Assembly: GCA_964615445.1 (NCBI GenBank)
Contig: CAZTOK010000040.1
Location: 1 to 9,501, forward strand
Direction of reading: 5' to 3'
Length of the DNA: 9,501 bases
Source of the DNA: JALRBM01 sp964615445
GTDB lineage: Bacteria; Patescibacteriota; Saccharimonadia; Saccharimonadales; Saccharimonadaceae
Below are positions 1-6,304 of the stretch, piece after piece; position 1 is the first letter of the stretch; each line of letters starts with the position of its first letter. Both the position numbers and the translations under genes were made by a program. The notes beneath the pieces are model-generated. The model ran no database searches. It was not told the DNA's origin and saw only the letters and a program-made list of their open reading frames with translations.

Positions 1-3
1 TTT

Positions 4-31
4 AAAAACGACCGCATGGCTTCAGATGCGG
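4..31 (-). terminator. Probable Rho-independent terminator of the pilin-like gene
   Basis: Read on the minus strand, a 6-bp GC-rich stem (bases 26-31 pairing with 12-17, 8-nt loop) is followed three bases later by a run of five T (bases 8-4). It lies 54 nt after the stop codon of the pilin-like gene. The stem is short, so the call is moderate. Confidence 0.5.
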
Positions 32-84
32 CTGATGCGTTTGCAAACAGCGCTAGGGGTAAACCCGCCTCAATGTCCATACGT

Positions 85-426
85 TTACTTCCCGAATGCG
101 CTCGTTGCTAAGTCAGTTACGATATTGCTAATAACAAAAGCGGCAATAACGATAGCTAGTCCAATACCGGAATAAAGCAAAGTATGCTTGGACTTCTCTA
201 AGTGCTCTGGGTTGCCTGAGCTGGTGATATATCCTAAGCCGCCGACAACGAAAAAACCGGCTGCGATCAGACCGGCGAGGCCAGCAACAACCTTGATGAC
301 ACTTTTAATAAAGTTCTCTACTTGGGCGACATTTCCGTCAGCCGCAAGAGCTGGTTGTGCTAGGATCAGTGGCAAACCCAACGCCACGACCAACATTACA
401 ATTTTTATGTTTTTCGTCAGACGCAC
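85..426 (-). CDS. VirB2/TrbC-like pilin (T4SS_pilin type small membrane protein)
   Basis: A 113-aa protein with the architecture of VirB2/TrbC-type conjugative pilins. Residues 1-28 form a signal peptide: basic RLTK start, hydrophobic core, and an A-L-A cleavage motif at 26-28. Two hydrophobic helices follow, about 44-66 (glycine- and alanine-rich) and 84-103, separated by a short polar loop (70-83). In the family such proteins build the T4SS pilus or sit in the cytoplasmic membrane; CPR bacteria carry many lone copies. I chose the GTG start at 426 because AGGAGG lies 9 nt upstream and this start gives a clean signal peptide. An in-frame ATG at 513 would add 29 residues with no ribosome-binding site. 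No other T4SS gene is visible here, so whether it forms a pilus is unknown. It is divergent from tag. Confidence 0.75.
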   Translation of the reverse strand: MRLTKNIKIVMLVVALGLPLILAQPALAADGNVAQVENFIKSVIKVVAGLAGLIAAGFFVVGGLGYITSSGNPEHLEKSKHTLLYSGIGLAIVIAAFVISNIVTDLATSAFGK

Positions 427-435
427 AGCTAAGAC

Positions 436-441
436 CCTCCT
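436..441 (-). promoter_or_regulatory. Shine-Dalgarno sequence of the pilin-like gene
   Basis: A perfect AGGAGG on the minus strand, 9 nt before the GTG at 426. It decides the start in favour of 426 over the longer in-frame ATG at 513. The gene therefore has a leader, unlike the divergent tag gene. The rest of the 427-548 gap is AT-rich and must hold its promoter, but no single -35/-10 pair stands out. Confidence 0.7.
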
Positions 442-533
442 GTTTAGTAGACACTGCCATTTCAATATAATTAGATACATAATAAAGTTTACACATAGTA
501 AATTAAGTTTCAAAGCATAAGCATAATATCTAA

Positions 534-542
534 TGTTATAAT
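534..542 (+). promoter_or_regulatory. Extended -10 promoter of tag (leaderless)
   Basis: The sequence TGTTATAAT is a perfect extended -10 (TGnTATAAT). The hexamer ends 6 nt before the ATG at 549, so transcription would start at or next to the A of the start codon. No Shine-Dalgarno sequence fits in the remaining 6 nt, and no convincing -35 box is seen, as is usual for extended -10 promoters. Confidence 0.65.
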
Positions 543-548
543 CGGCTT

Positions 549-1112
549 ATGACAGAACATAAGCACCGCTGCGAATGGGCTAATCTTGACCCGCTGCTAG
601 CCACTTATCACGACCAAGAGTGGGGCGTGCCCATCCACGATGACCGCCTGTTATTTGAAATGCTGAATCTGGAAGGCGCACAGGCCGGACTTAGTTGGCT
701 AACGATTTTGAAAAAGCGCGCCACTTACCGCGAAGCTTTTGATGATTTTGATGCTGCTAAAATTGCTGATTACGATGAGGCAAAGCGGGCAGAATTGCTC
801 ACAAATGAAGGTATCATCCGTAACCGCCTTAAGGTTAACGCGTTTATAGAAAACGCCAAGGCATTTCTGCGTGTTAAAGATGAATTCGGTAGCTTTGATA
901 GCTACGTGTGGCAAGCCGTAGACAATGAACCAAGGGTTGGAGATGTCAATCGCGATGTCGTTCAGGAAGTGAGCAAAGCCCTGAGTAAGGACATGAAAAA
1001 GCGCGGCTTCCGATTTGTTGGCCCGACGACGGTTCTTGCCTTTATGCAAGCTGTAGGTATGGTAAACGACCACCAGCCGGACTGTTATAGATTTAAGGAG
1101 TTGTTGAAATGA
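549..1112 (+). CDS. tag: DNA-3-methyladenine glycosylase I
   Basis: A 187-aa cytoplasmic base-excision repair enzyme that removes 3-methyladenine from alkylated DNA. It aligns along its whole length with E. coli Tag. The zinc-snap ligands are present: C8 and H21 near the N-terminus, H175 and C179 near the C-terminus. The conserved core L-E-G-x-Q-A-G-L-S-W (41-50) holds E42, equivalent to E. coli E38, and W50. The segments KKRGFRFVG and FMQAVGMVNDH are typical of the family. The length is normal and no key residue is missing. The start is fixed by the conserved RCEW motif and by the -10 box 6 nt upstream, which suggests a leaderless mRNA. Its stop overlaps the next start as ATGA, so the two genes are translationally coupled. 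Confidence 0.95.
   Translation: MTEHKHRCEWANLDPLLATYHDQEWGVPIHDDRLLFEMLNLEGAQAGLSWLTILKKRATYREAFDDFDAAKIADYDEAKRAELLTNEGIIRNRLKVNAFIENAKAFLRVKDEFGSFDSYVWQAVDNEPRVGDVNRDVVQEVSKALSKDMKKRGFRFVGPTTVLAFMQAVGMVNDHQPDCYRFKELLK
1095..1100 (+). promoter_or_regulatory. Shine-Dalgarno sequence inside the tag 3' end
   Basis: AAGGAG lies 8 nt before the ATG at 1109 and within the last codons of tag. It supports translation of the second gene as the coupled partner in a two-gene operon. Confidence 0.7.
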
Positions 1113-1549
1113 GCAAAGCGCATGACAAGTCTACCGGGACAGAGTATAAAAAACGAAACGTAGTAATGCTTGCATGTGGAGTACTGGTAGTTGCCTTAAT
1201 CACCCTGCTGATAACGCAGCTTAATCGACCCGAGCGCTCGGTTGCTGCTTATTGCAAAGTATATGGGCAAGAAAAAACTAGACTCAGTGCGATGTCTAAT
1301 AATTCCAATCCGTACCCTTCTGGTGTTTTCAATGTGAGCGTTACGGACGCAGGAGAAATCGCATCTTCTTTCAGTAAGCTTGCTCCTGTGACACCTAAAG
1401 AAATCGAGTCCCAAGTGAACAGCCTACAGAAGCTCTATCAGGATATTCACGAGAACCCCTCGCATGGCATAAATAATGCCCTCAACGGTGGATCACTTGA
1501 TGATAGCCTGAAAGCCTGGACAAAAGACCACTGCGGTACGAAATTTTAA
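1109..1549 (+). CDS. Single-pass membrane-anchored protein of unknown function
   Basis: A 146-aa protein with no family that I recognise. It has a basic, polar cytoplasmic N-terminus (1-17, with KKR at 14-16), one hydrophobic helix at about 18-38, and an extracytoplasmic domain of about 105 residues, so type II-like or uncleaved-signal topology. C49 (in AAYCKVYGQ) and C142 (four residues from the end) are the only cysteines outside the helix and could form a disulfide tying the two ends of the outer domain. The middle region (about 93-117) looks helical. It overlaps tag by four bases and has its own Shine-Dalgarno sequence, so it is co-expressed with a DNA repair gene. That link may be only an economy of genome packing. 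Confidence 0.7.
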   Translation: MSKAHDKSTGTEYKKRNVVMLACGVLVVALITLLITQLNRPERSVAAYCKVYGQEKTRLSAMSNNSNPYPSGVFNVSVTDAGEIASSFSKLAPVTPKEIESQVNSLQKLYQDIHENPSHGINNALNGGSLDDSLKAWTKDHCGTKF

Positions 1550-1591
1550 ATAACAGCAATCGCTATTGCAACCGGAAGTGTAGGCGTTATG

Positions 1592-1921
1592 CTATTGACC
1601 TCCAGAGGGCTGGTCATGTGCTGACCGAATTTGCTCTACTACATCAGAGATATTAGGGAGAGGCATCTCTGAGCGCATAGGTGGATACGGATGAATGGAA
1701 GTCTGGAGGTCAGGATCGACTTCTACGTGTTCAGGTAAATCAGTGAGAACTACTAGGTCGTCTAATCCGGGAAGGTGCCTAGAGGTAGATACTCCCTCTT
1801 GCCCATCCGGATGCAGCCAAAATCTGTGATGATCTTTAATAAACTCAAGCCCTCGTGTCACTGGATCGAGTGGATCCCTAGCAAGTCCTCTGTCTTCATA
1901 TCCTGCACTATTTTCACTCAT
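1592..1921 (-). CDS. Small acidic, proline-rich hypothetical protein
   Basis: A 109-aa soluble protein that I do not recognise. It is rich in D, E, P and H, has no signal peptide or membrane helix, and ends in a flexible tail. A central stretch (about 54-69, with DDLVVLTDLPEHVEVD) could form strands. AGGAG lies 5 nt before the ATG at 1921, which supports it as a real gene. It lies 37 nt after a second small gene on the same strand, and both proteins begin M-S-E-N. The two are probably co-transcribed. It is convergent with the membrane-protein gene ending at 1549; the 42-bp gap holds no clear terminator. Confidence 0.55.
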   Translation of the reverse strand: MSENSAGYEDRGLARDPLDPVTRGLEFIKDHHRFWLHPDGQEGVSTSRHLPGLDDLVVLTDLPEHVEVDPDLQTSIHPYPPMRSEMPLPNISDVVEQIRSAHDQPSGGQ

Positions 1922-1958
1922 ATTCTCTCCTATAGTCTTCCCATCTTAACGGGATTAT

Positions 1959-2306
1959 TCATGAATTGTCACTTACCAGATGGCCTAGTTCCCCTAATAA
2001 TGCTTGGGTTGTTTCGATAATACGCTTACGGCCACTCGATTCACCCATGTACGCGCCTTCTTCTTTCTGTGCGAACGCGATGACTGTTGCGGCGACTCCC
2101 TTGACTTTGCTGCTGGCCCAAAAGTCTAAATCATGATAGCCTTCAAAGCCTACATTTTCGAGCATAGCTTCACCCACCGTAACCGGCGGGGTTATGCGGA
2201 TATAGCCATTTCCGAAATCTGCCTCTGCCGGGGGAGAAGTTACGGTTGCTCGGAAAGGATTACGTTCCTCCTCCGGCATTACTTGAAGTATATGGTTTTC
2301 TGACAT
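1959..2306 (-). CDS. Small soluble hypothetical protein
   Basis: A 115-aa protein of unknown family with no signal peptide and no membrane helix. The N-terminal half is proline-rich with strand-like segments (GYIRITPPVTV at about 34-44). The C-terminal half looks helical (about 70-110). Start choice is uncertain. The ATG at 2306 has only a weak GTGGA upstream, with a -10-like TAATAT 9 nt before it. An internal ATG at 2279 has a clean TATACT 7 nt upstream and would give a leaderless 106-aa product. I keep 2306 because its product opens with M-S-E-N like the downstream gene. It is divergent from the phosphotransferase gene at 2442 and upstream of the small gene at 1592-1921, probably in one operon. 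Confidence 0.55.
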   Translation of the reverse strand: MSENHILQVMPEEERNPFRATVTSPPAEADFGNGYIRITPPVTVGEAMLENVGFEGYHDLDFWASSKVKGVAATVIAFAQKEEGAYMGESSGRKRIIETTQALLGELGHLVSDNS

Positions 2307-2427
2307 GATCCACTCATATTACACATTCCGGACTAGGGATGCCAGAGTCCATGCGAAAAGAGAAGCTTTAGTTTGGCCGATAGTTCTTTGTTTTCCTGTA
2401 TAGTAGCGACAGATAGATGTTTCATTT

Positions 2428-2434
2428 GAGAGGG
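2428..2434 (+). promoter_or_regulatory. Shine-Dalgarno sequence of the phosphotransferase gene
   Basis: GAGAGGG lies 7 nt before the ATG at 2442. A -10-like TATAGT at 2399-2404 sits upstream and would give a leader of about 30 nt. This gene is thus leadered, unlike several neighbours. Confidence 0.5.
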
Positions 2435-2441
2435 CTGTGTA

Positions 2442-3386
2442 ATGGACAATGTCATACAATTTAAGATAAACAAGCTTCTAGAATATGCCGATCTAGGTCG
2501 CGCTGACGAAATTCGCTCGCTCGGGAGTGGTGTGCACAATGACGGATATTATGCAAAAGTTGGCTCGCGTGAATATTGCGTGCGGATAGCCCGATACGAA
2601 GGCAAGCGTGGTCTGATTCGCGAAGCGGATGCTCTCAAAAGATTACCGAAAGGAATTGCACCCGATCTTATTCACTTTTCAGAAGATACGGCACCGATTG
2701 ATCGACTGTGGAGTATCGCAACGTTTATAGATGGCATGCAGCCGAAGCGTTTGACGCTTCCGCAGTTAGAATCCTTAGGATCTAAGTTAGCTCAAGTCCA
2801 TGCTATCCCTGCGCCGGATAATGATGTGGTGGACGATGGCGAAGTAACGGGTGATAAAAATCATTTGTGGGAGTATTTGCTATGGTCGTGCCGCTCGTTC
2901 TATGACCCAGACGAAGCTATACCAGACGAAAGACTTGCGCATCTCATTCCAAAGATAAAGCAATGGTTTGAAGAACAGCAAAAGACGCTGCATGTTCCTG
3001 CAACAAAATATTTACTTCACAAAGATGTCGGCGTGGGTAATATCATCACAAGAGGCGACGAAGTATTCTTAATTGATTGGGAAGACCGTGAGTTTGGTGA
3101 TCCGATGTCTGATTTTCCAACTGGTTTTTGGGATATCAAAGCTGCCGGACGTATTGTCCTAAATTCAGATGAACGCCAAGCTTTGTACGGCGGATATACA
3201 ACGGCTGGTGGCACGATTGACGAAGGTCGAATCAAAATGTGGATGACTTTCGATAAGATGGTTGTTGCTGTATTCTTCGCTAATCGTATATACAAACCAA
3301 AAGAAGACGCTAAGTCGGAACAGTTGAACGAATATCGCAGAGAGCTCAATAAAATTGTTGATTCAATTGACGATTTACTAGCGTAA
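2442..3386 (+). CDS. APH/choline-kinase-family phosphotransferase
   Basis: A 314-aa cytoplasmic small-molecule kinase of the aminoglycoside phosphotransferase/choline kinase fold. A glycine-rich turn L-G-S-G-V-H-N-D lies at 27-34, followed by the nucleotide-strand segment CVRIAR (46-51) and a helix with E61, the likely salt-bridge glutamate. The Brenner motif H-K-D-V-G-V-G-N is at 193-200, giving catalytic D195 and metal-binding N200. The metal-binding DFG-equivalent I-D-W-E-D is at 211-215 (D212), followed by F-G-D-P. All catalytic elements are intact, so it is probably active. The substrate cannot be read from the sequence. The choline/ethanolamine/thiamine-kinase branch, which also uses IDWE, seems as likely as antibiotic modification. 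Its stop codon overlaps the convergent EEP gene by 9 bp. Confidence 0.85.
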   Translation: MDNVIQFKINKLLEYADLGRADEIRSLGSGVHNDGYYAKVGSREYCVRIARYEGKRGLIREADALKRLPKGIAPDLIHFSEDTAPIDRLWSIATFIDGMQPKRLTLPQLESLGSKLAQVHAIPAPDNDVVDDGEVTGDKNHLWEYLLWSCRSFYDPDEAIPDERLAHLIPKIKQWFEEQQKTLHVPATKYLLHKDVGVGNIITRGDEVFLIDWEDREFGDPMSDFPTGFWDIKAAGRIVLNSDERQALYGGYTTAGGTIDEGRIKMWMTFDKMVVAVFFANRIYKPKEDAKSEQLNEYRRELNKIVDSIDDLLA

Positions 3387-4103
3387 GGATACTTCAAAAA
3401 ATACTGGATAGTGATCAGAATGTGGCACGTACTTGACAGAGACATTCTTCACTTCGCATCCTCGCTGAAAGATATAGTCGTTCTGCCAGGTAATTCCTGG
3501 AGCAAAGCGGAAAGTCTTTTGTTTTTGAAGACCACTGCTAAACCCGTAGCCATCCATAAATTTTGTTAGCTTTTTTCTCCCCATAGCATAGTTGAAATCC
3601 CCCAGAATGACTGTAGATCCTGCATCCGAGAAGGCATCTAGAATAATTCCTAACTGTTTAAGTTTACGGGTATTGTGCAGGTCAGTACTGAGATGAGCGT
3701 TAACGAGTGTGAGGTCGTGGCCCTGGTATTGAAACCTTGTAAGCAAAGCTGACTTATCGATCTCGGTTTCTTCCCTTCTAAATACCCTAAGCCCATTATG
3801 AGTAAACACTAAATTTCGCTCGCCTTTGCCGCCAAGTGAAATTGCATCAGCACTCAGAAGCTTCAGTTTAGGTCTCTTGAAGGCTGTGAGTTCGCCGTAG
3901 GTTACGCCATAGCGCACAAAACCGGGAGTGAATTGAAACTCATATCCCGATTTATCCAAATATGCTTTCAGATCAGGAATCCGCCGCTCCGGAAATTCTT
4001 GGAAGCAGTAAAAATCTAGCAGCTCGTTTTCAGTATAAAGCCACGACAGCAACGGCTTGAGATTCATGCCTAAATATACGTTATAGGTAAGGCCGGAGAG
4101 CAT
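3378..4103 (-). CDS. Endonuclease/exonuclease/phosphatase (EEP) superfamily protein
   Basis: A 241-aa metal-dependent phosphoesterase of the DNase I/ExoIII/phosphatase fold. The full set of active-site motifs is visible in order: T-Y-N-V (N8), F-Q-E-F (E36), V-N-A-H-L (H137), I-L-G-D-F-N (D169, N171), Q-N-D-Y-I-F (D209) and S-D-H-Y-P-V (D230, H231). There is no signal peptide from this start, so it is probably cytoplasmic. The substrate may be nucleic acid, a nucleotide or a phospholipid headgroup; motifs alone do not decide. The open frame continues upstream to 4166, but I chose the ATG at 4103. It directly precedes the first conserved strand, and an extended -10 box ends exactly 6 nt before it, implying a leaderless mRNA. 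It is divergent from the gene at 4170 and overlaps the phosphotransferase gene tail to tail. Confidence 0.88.
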   Translation of the reverse strand: MLSGLTYNVYLGMNLKPLLSWLYTENELLDFYCFQEFPERRIPDLKAYLDKSGYEFQFTPGFVRYGVTYGELTAFKRPKLKLLSADAISLGGKGERNLVFTHNGLRVFRREETEIDKSALLTRFQYQGHDLTLVNAHLSTDLHNTRKLKQLGIILDAFSDAGSTVILGDFNYAMGRKKLTKFMDGYGFSSGLQKQKTFRFAPGITWQNDYIFQRGCEVKNVSVKYVPHSDHYPVFFEVSLR

Positions 4104-4109
4104 TTTTAC

Positions 4110-4118
4110 AGTATAGCA
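4110..4118 (-). promoter_or_regulatory. Extended -10 promoter of the EEP gene (leaderless)
   Basis: On the minus strand, TGCTATACT matches the extended -10 consensus with one change. The hexamer ends 6 nt before the ATG at 4103, the same spacing as at tag. No Shine-Dalgarno sequence is present in the interval. Confidence 0.65.
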
Positions 4119-4157
4119 GGGCGTGGGAGTTAATGAGTGTACGCGCAGCGAGAGGTG

Positions 4158-4163
4158 TACAAT
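4158..4163 (+). promoter_or_regulatory. -10 box of the 235-aa protein gene (leaderless)
   Basis: TACAAT on the plus strand is followed by 6 nt and then the ATG at 4170. It supports 4170 as the start over the in-frame GTG codons at 4137 and 4155, which would lie upstream of, or at, the promoter. It stands back to back with the EEP promoter, within 66 bp. Confidence 0.55.
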
Positions 4164-4169
4164 CAAGGC

Positions 4170-4877
4170 ATGCAGACTGAAATGATACCTGATATTTACC
4201 TTTCACCTGGCTTCTATATGGGTTTCTGGAAAGCATGCATTGAGAATCGCTTCTCTCCGATCCAGATTAAGGAGCACACTAAGCTCCAGCAACATCGCGA
4301 GTTACGAGTCGGTGCAATAGTTGCCGCGGCCATAACTCGCCAGCGGCGTATGCAGTATTTCGTGGGTATCCCAAGAAGCGACCCACCGGATATACTCTTG
4401 ATGCACCAAAAAGAAATAACTGTGAACGGCAAAAAGGGCACTGAACCTGAATATATTCATCTTGAGGTAGTCCGCTGCAACTTCGACGAGGGTGAAACTA
4501 TTCTCGGCCAAGCGACTATAAAAAATAAACCGGTCTATAGAAACACAACGATTGCTATAGATGTCACAGGCACGACAAACCATATTAGCTATAAGCAGGC
4601 GGTTATAGGCCTGGCAGATCTAGCAAAGGTTTATCCGGCCCAATTTATCGCAATAGAACAGATCGGAGTAGTCGGCGAAGCAGCGTATCAGCCGGGTGTA
4701 TTTAGAATCACACAGTTGTATCCATCCGAAACAGTATCACATGTGCGTCAGATAGATGAACAAGCATTTTTTCGTACACCTACAGATGTCCTCGGAAGGG
4801 CCACCCCAGCACGTGGTGTCAGCACAGAGTGGCAAGACCTTGGCAATTTCACCCTGCTTCCACCAACGATAGATTGA
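4170..4877 (+). CDS. Hypothetical protein, 235 aa, possible nuclease-like core
   Basis: A soluble protein whose family I do not recognise. It has no signal peptide or membrane helix. The segment R-S-D-P-P-D-I-L-L (69-77), followed by H-L-E-V-V (97-101), has the D...E-x-hydrophobic spacing of PD-(D/E)xK nucleases. However, the usual lysine after the glutamate is a valine, so this is only a weak resemblance. An alternating hydrophobic strand (126-133, ending D131) and a helix (142-154) follow, suggesting an alpha/beta fold. The start at 4170 is set by the TACAAT box 6 nt upstream, with no Shine-Dalgarno. It is divergent from the EEP gene and convergent with the 450-aa KAP-partner gene. The 74-bp gap after it holds no clear terminator. 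Confidence 0.65.
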   Translation: MQTEMIPDIYLSPGFYMGFWKACIENRFSPIQIKEHTKLQQHRELRVGAIVAAAITRQRRMQYFVGIPRSDPPDILLMHQKEITVNGKKGTEPEYIHLEVVRCNFDEGETILGQATIKNKPVYRNTTIAIDVTGTTNHISYKQAVIGLADLAKVYPAQFIAIEQIGVVGEAAYQPGVFRITQLYPSETVSHVRQIDEQAFFRTPTDVLGRATPARGVSTEWQDLGNFTLLPPTID

Positions 4878-4951
4878 GACGCTCAAATAGCATCTTACCT
4901 TTCCCTCCAACCTCAACCTGCAAAGGAAAACTAGGCTCTGATCAAATTTAA

Positions 4952-6304
4952 CTATCTCTGGGAGGCATTGGCTGTGACATACTGGCTGAATAGTTGATCG
5001 AACTCAACCAGCTCCTCTTTCTGGGAAGTTGTCAGTTCTTTACTGGACAATGCTTCGCGGACCAAGGCAACAATGCGCTCGCGGTCTTCTTTGCTATTGT
5101 ATTGCTTCATCTCATTGGCGATATGCCATTCGCGAACGCCCGTACCCTGATCCCCGTCCGTCAAGAACTGCCCATGTATAAACTTATAAATTAATTTAGG
5201 ATTATTGCCGAGCAGGCCGAATACGTAGTCGTTTACTGCTCTTTGTCGTGCCTGTGCGTCCTCTATGGCCGGGTTAATGCCCTCACTCCCTTGCGATATA
5301 CTCAAGCTCCATTGGTACAGTACAAACCTCCAATGCCGAGAATCGGGATACTCACGGAACACATTACGTTTTCCAGCTATGAAGTAATTGTCCACGTAAT
5401 TCAATATAGGCAAGTAGAGGTCGCGCACCCCGTGTCGGTTAACATAGTCTAGGAAGAAAGAGTTACCACGCGGCGGGAAAACAAATAGTAATAGCAGTAG
5501 GCCCAAGTATGCGTCCGATATGTACGTGGTGATATCATCAAACAATGTAATAGCACCGTCTACTCTTTGGTCGATAACGGATGCCATATCAGACGTACCG
5601 GATGTGCTTAGCGGCAGGGTTCGTTGTATGGAGTCGTTCGCGCCGGATAATATGCTAGCCAGCACCGCGTTAGCAGCTTCATTCGCGCCAGACTCATATT
5701 TCAATAGCGCGCGAAGCCAGCACCGCCAAACCACAACTGGTACAGCCTGTTTTTGCTGAAGGCGAAGTAGACTCCGGGCCAAGAGGCGCGCAATATCACC
5801 TCCCTGTTCTTGGCTGAGCGCATAACGATTAAACTCCTTAAGCTGTTTCATTAGAGAGTTCTCGTTATATTTACCTTTGGCTACGCGCTCAATAATAGGC
5901 GTGACGCGTTCCATGCGCTCCTTAAATACCTGGTGCGAAATGCCATAGGAGAAATATAGTTCCAACAGATCCCGATGCCCAATACGATTTGTAGCTCGTA
6001 GCTCATCCGTGCTGGTATGCCCTTCACCTTGCCAATCGGGAAAGGTCTCGCTTAAAAGAGGATTAAGTAGCCTCATGTCGCCAGAACTGTAGCCAAGTTT
6101 TTCAAAAAGTTCACTGAAGTGCTTCTTCCGACGTTCTTCATCGTCTTTCCGGTCAAACATCCAGTAAGCATTAGTATCCTCAAGCTTTATTTGCGTGTAG
6201 ATGTCGCGGTTCGCTTCTACATCCCTAAAGATACCCCAATATTTTGTCTTTAAGAATGCCATGGCTATAAGGTCTTTGGTGCGAATATCTTTATCGGGGT
6301 TCAT
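4952..6304 (-). CDS. KAP NTPase partner: probable split C-terminal half
   Basis: A 450-aa largely helical, soluble protein with no P-loop. It looks like the region that in ordinary single-chain KAP NTPases follows the ATPase core. Residues 7-37 (from I-R-T-K-D-L-I to N-R-D-I-Y) resemble the helix where families read roughly 'VDFIAIEILR...NKD'. Residues 109-130 (G-H-R-D-L-L-E-L-Y-F-S-Y-G-I) resemble the usual 'P.YF.RYFSF.LPE..IS' segment. One strongly hydrophobic stretch (267-277) is too short for a membrane helix. The gene overlaps the NTPase gene by 14 nt, and GGGAGG stands 5 nt before its ATG inside the NTPase gene, so the two should be made in equal, coupled amounts. Together they total 931 aa, close to a full-length KAP protein. 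The homology is from memory of the family, not a search. Confidence 0.75.
   Translation of the reverse strand: MNPDKDIRTKDLIAMAFLKTKYWGIFRDVEANRDIYTQIKLEDTNAYWMFDRKDDEERRKKHFSELFEKLGYSSGDMRLLNPLLSETFPDWQGEGHTSTDELRATNRIGHRDLLELYFSYGISHQVFKERMERVTPIIERVAKGKYNENSLMKQLKEFNRYALSQEQGGDIARLLARSLLRLQQKQAVPVVVWRCWLRALLKYESGANEAANAVLASILSGANDSIQRTLPLSTSGTSDMASVIDQRVDGAITLFDDITTYISDAYLGLLLLLFVFPPRGNSFFLDYVNRHGVRDLYLPILNYVDNYFIAGKRNVFREYPDSRHWRFVLYQWSLSISQGSEGINPAIEDAQARQRAVNDYVFGLLGNNPKLIYKFIHGQFLTDGDQGTGVREWHIANEMKQYNSKEDRERIVALVREALSSKELTTSQKEELVEFDQLFSQYVTANASQR

Noticed and set aside
188..520. Plus-strand open frame opposite the pilin-like gene
   Set aside because: It is the antisense shadow of a gene with a clear signal peptide, membrane helices and a perfect Shine-Dalgarno sequence.
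1109..1112. UGA recoding to glycine, as in Gracilibacteria
   Set aside because: TGA ends tag right after its conserved C-terminus and ends other genes at sensible positions, so the standard code holds.
1556..1569. Small hairpin GCAAT-CGCT-ATTGC between convergent genes, considered as a terminator
   Set aside because: Stem is only 5 bp and AT-rich, and no real T-run follows on either strand.
1775..2020. Plus-strand open frame of 81 codons
   Set aside because: It overlaps two minus-strand genes, has no ribosome-binding site, and its product has no coherent domain features.
2442..3386. Calling the phosphotransferase an aminoglycoside-resistance enzyme
   Set aside because: The fold and active site fit, but the motifs are shared with choline-, ethanolamine- and other small-molecule kinases, and no resistance context is visible.
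4104..4166. N-terminal extension of the EEP protein by 21 residues
   Set aside because: It contains the extended -10 box and precedes the first conserved strand of the family; the extra residues have no recognisable role.
4137..4169. N-terminal extension of the 235-aa protein from a GTG at 4137
   Set aside because: The region carries the -10 box (4158-4163), no Shine-Dalgarno precedes the GTG, and the ATG at 4170 has the leaderless spacing seen at other genes.
4878..4951. Search for a bidirectional terminator between the convergent 235-aa and KAP-partner genes
   Set aside because: Only a loose CCTTT...AAAGG pairing with a long loop is present; nothing convincing.
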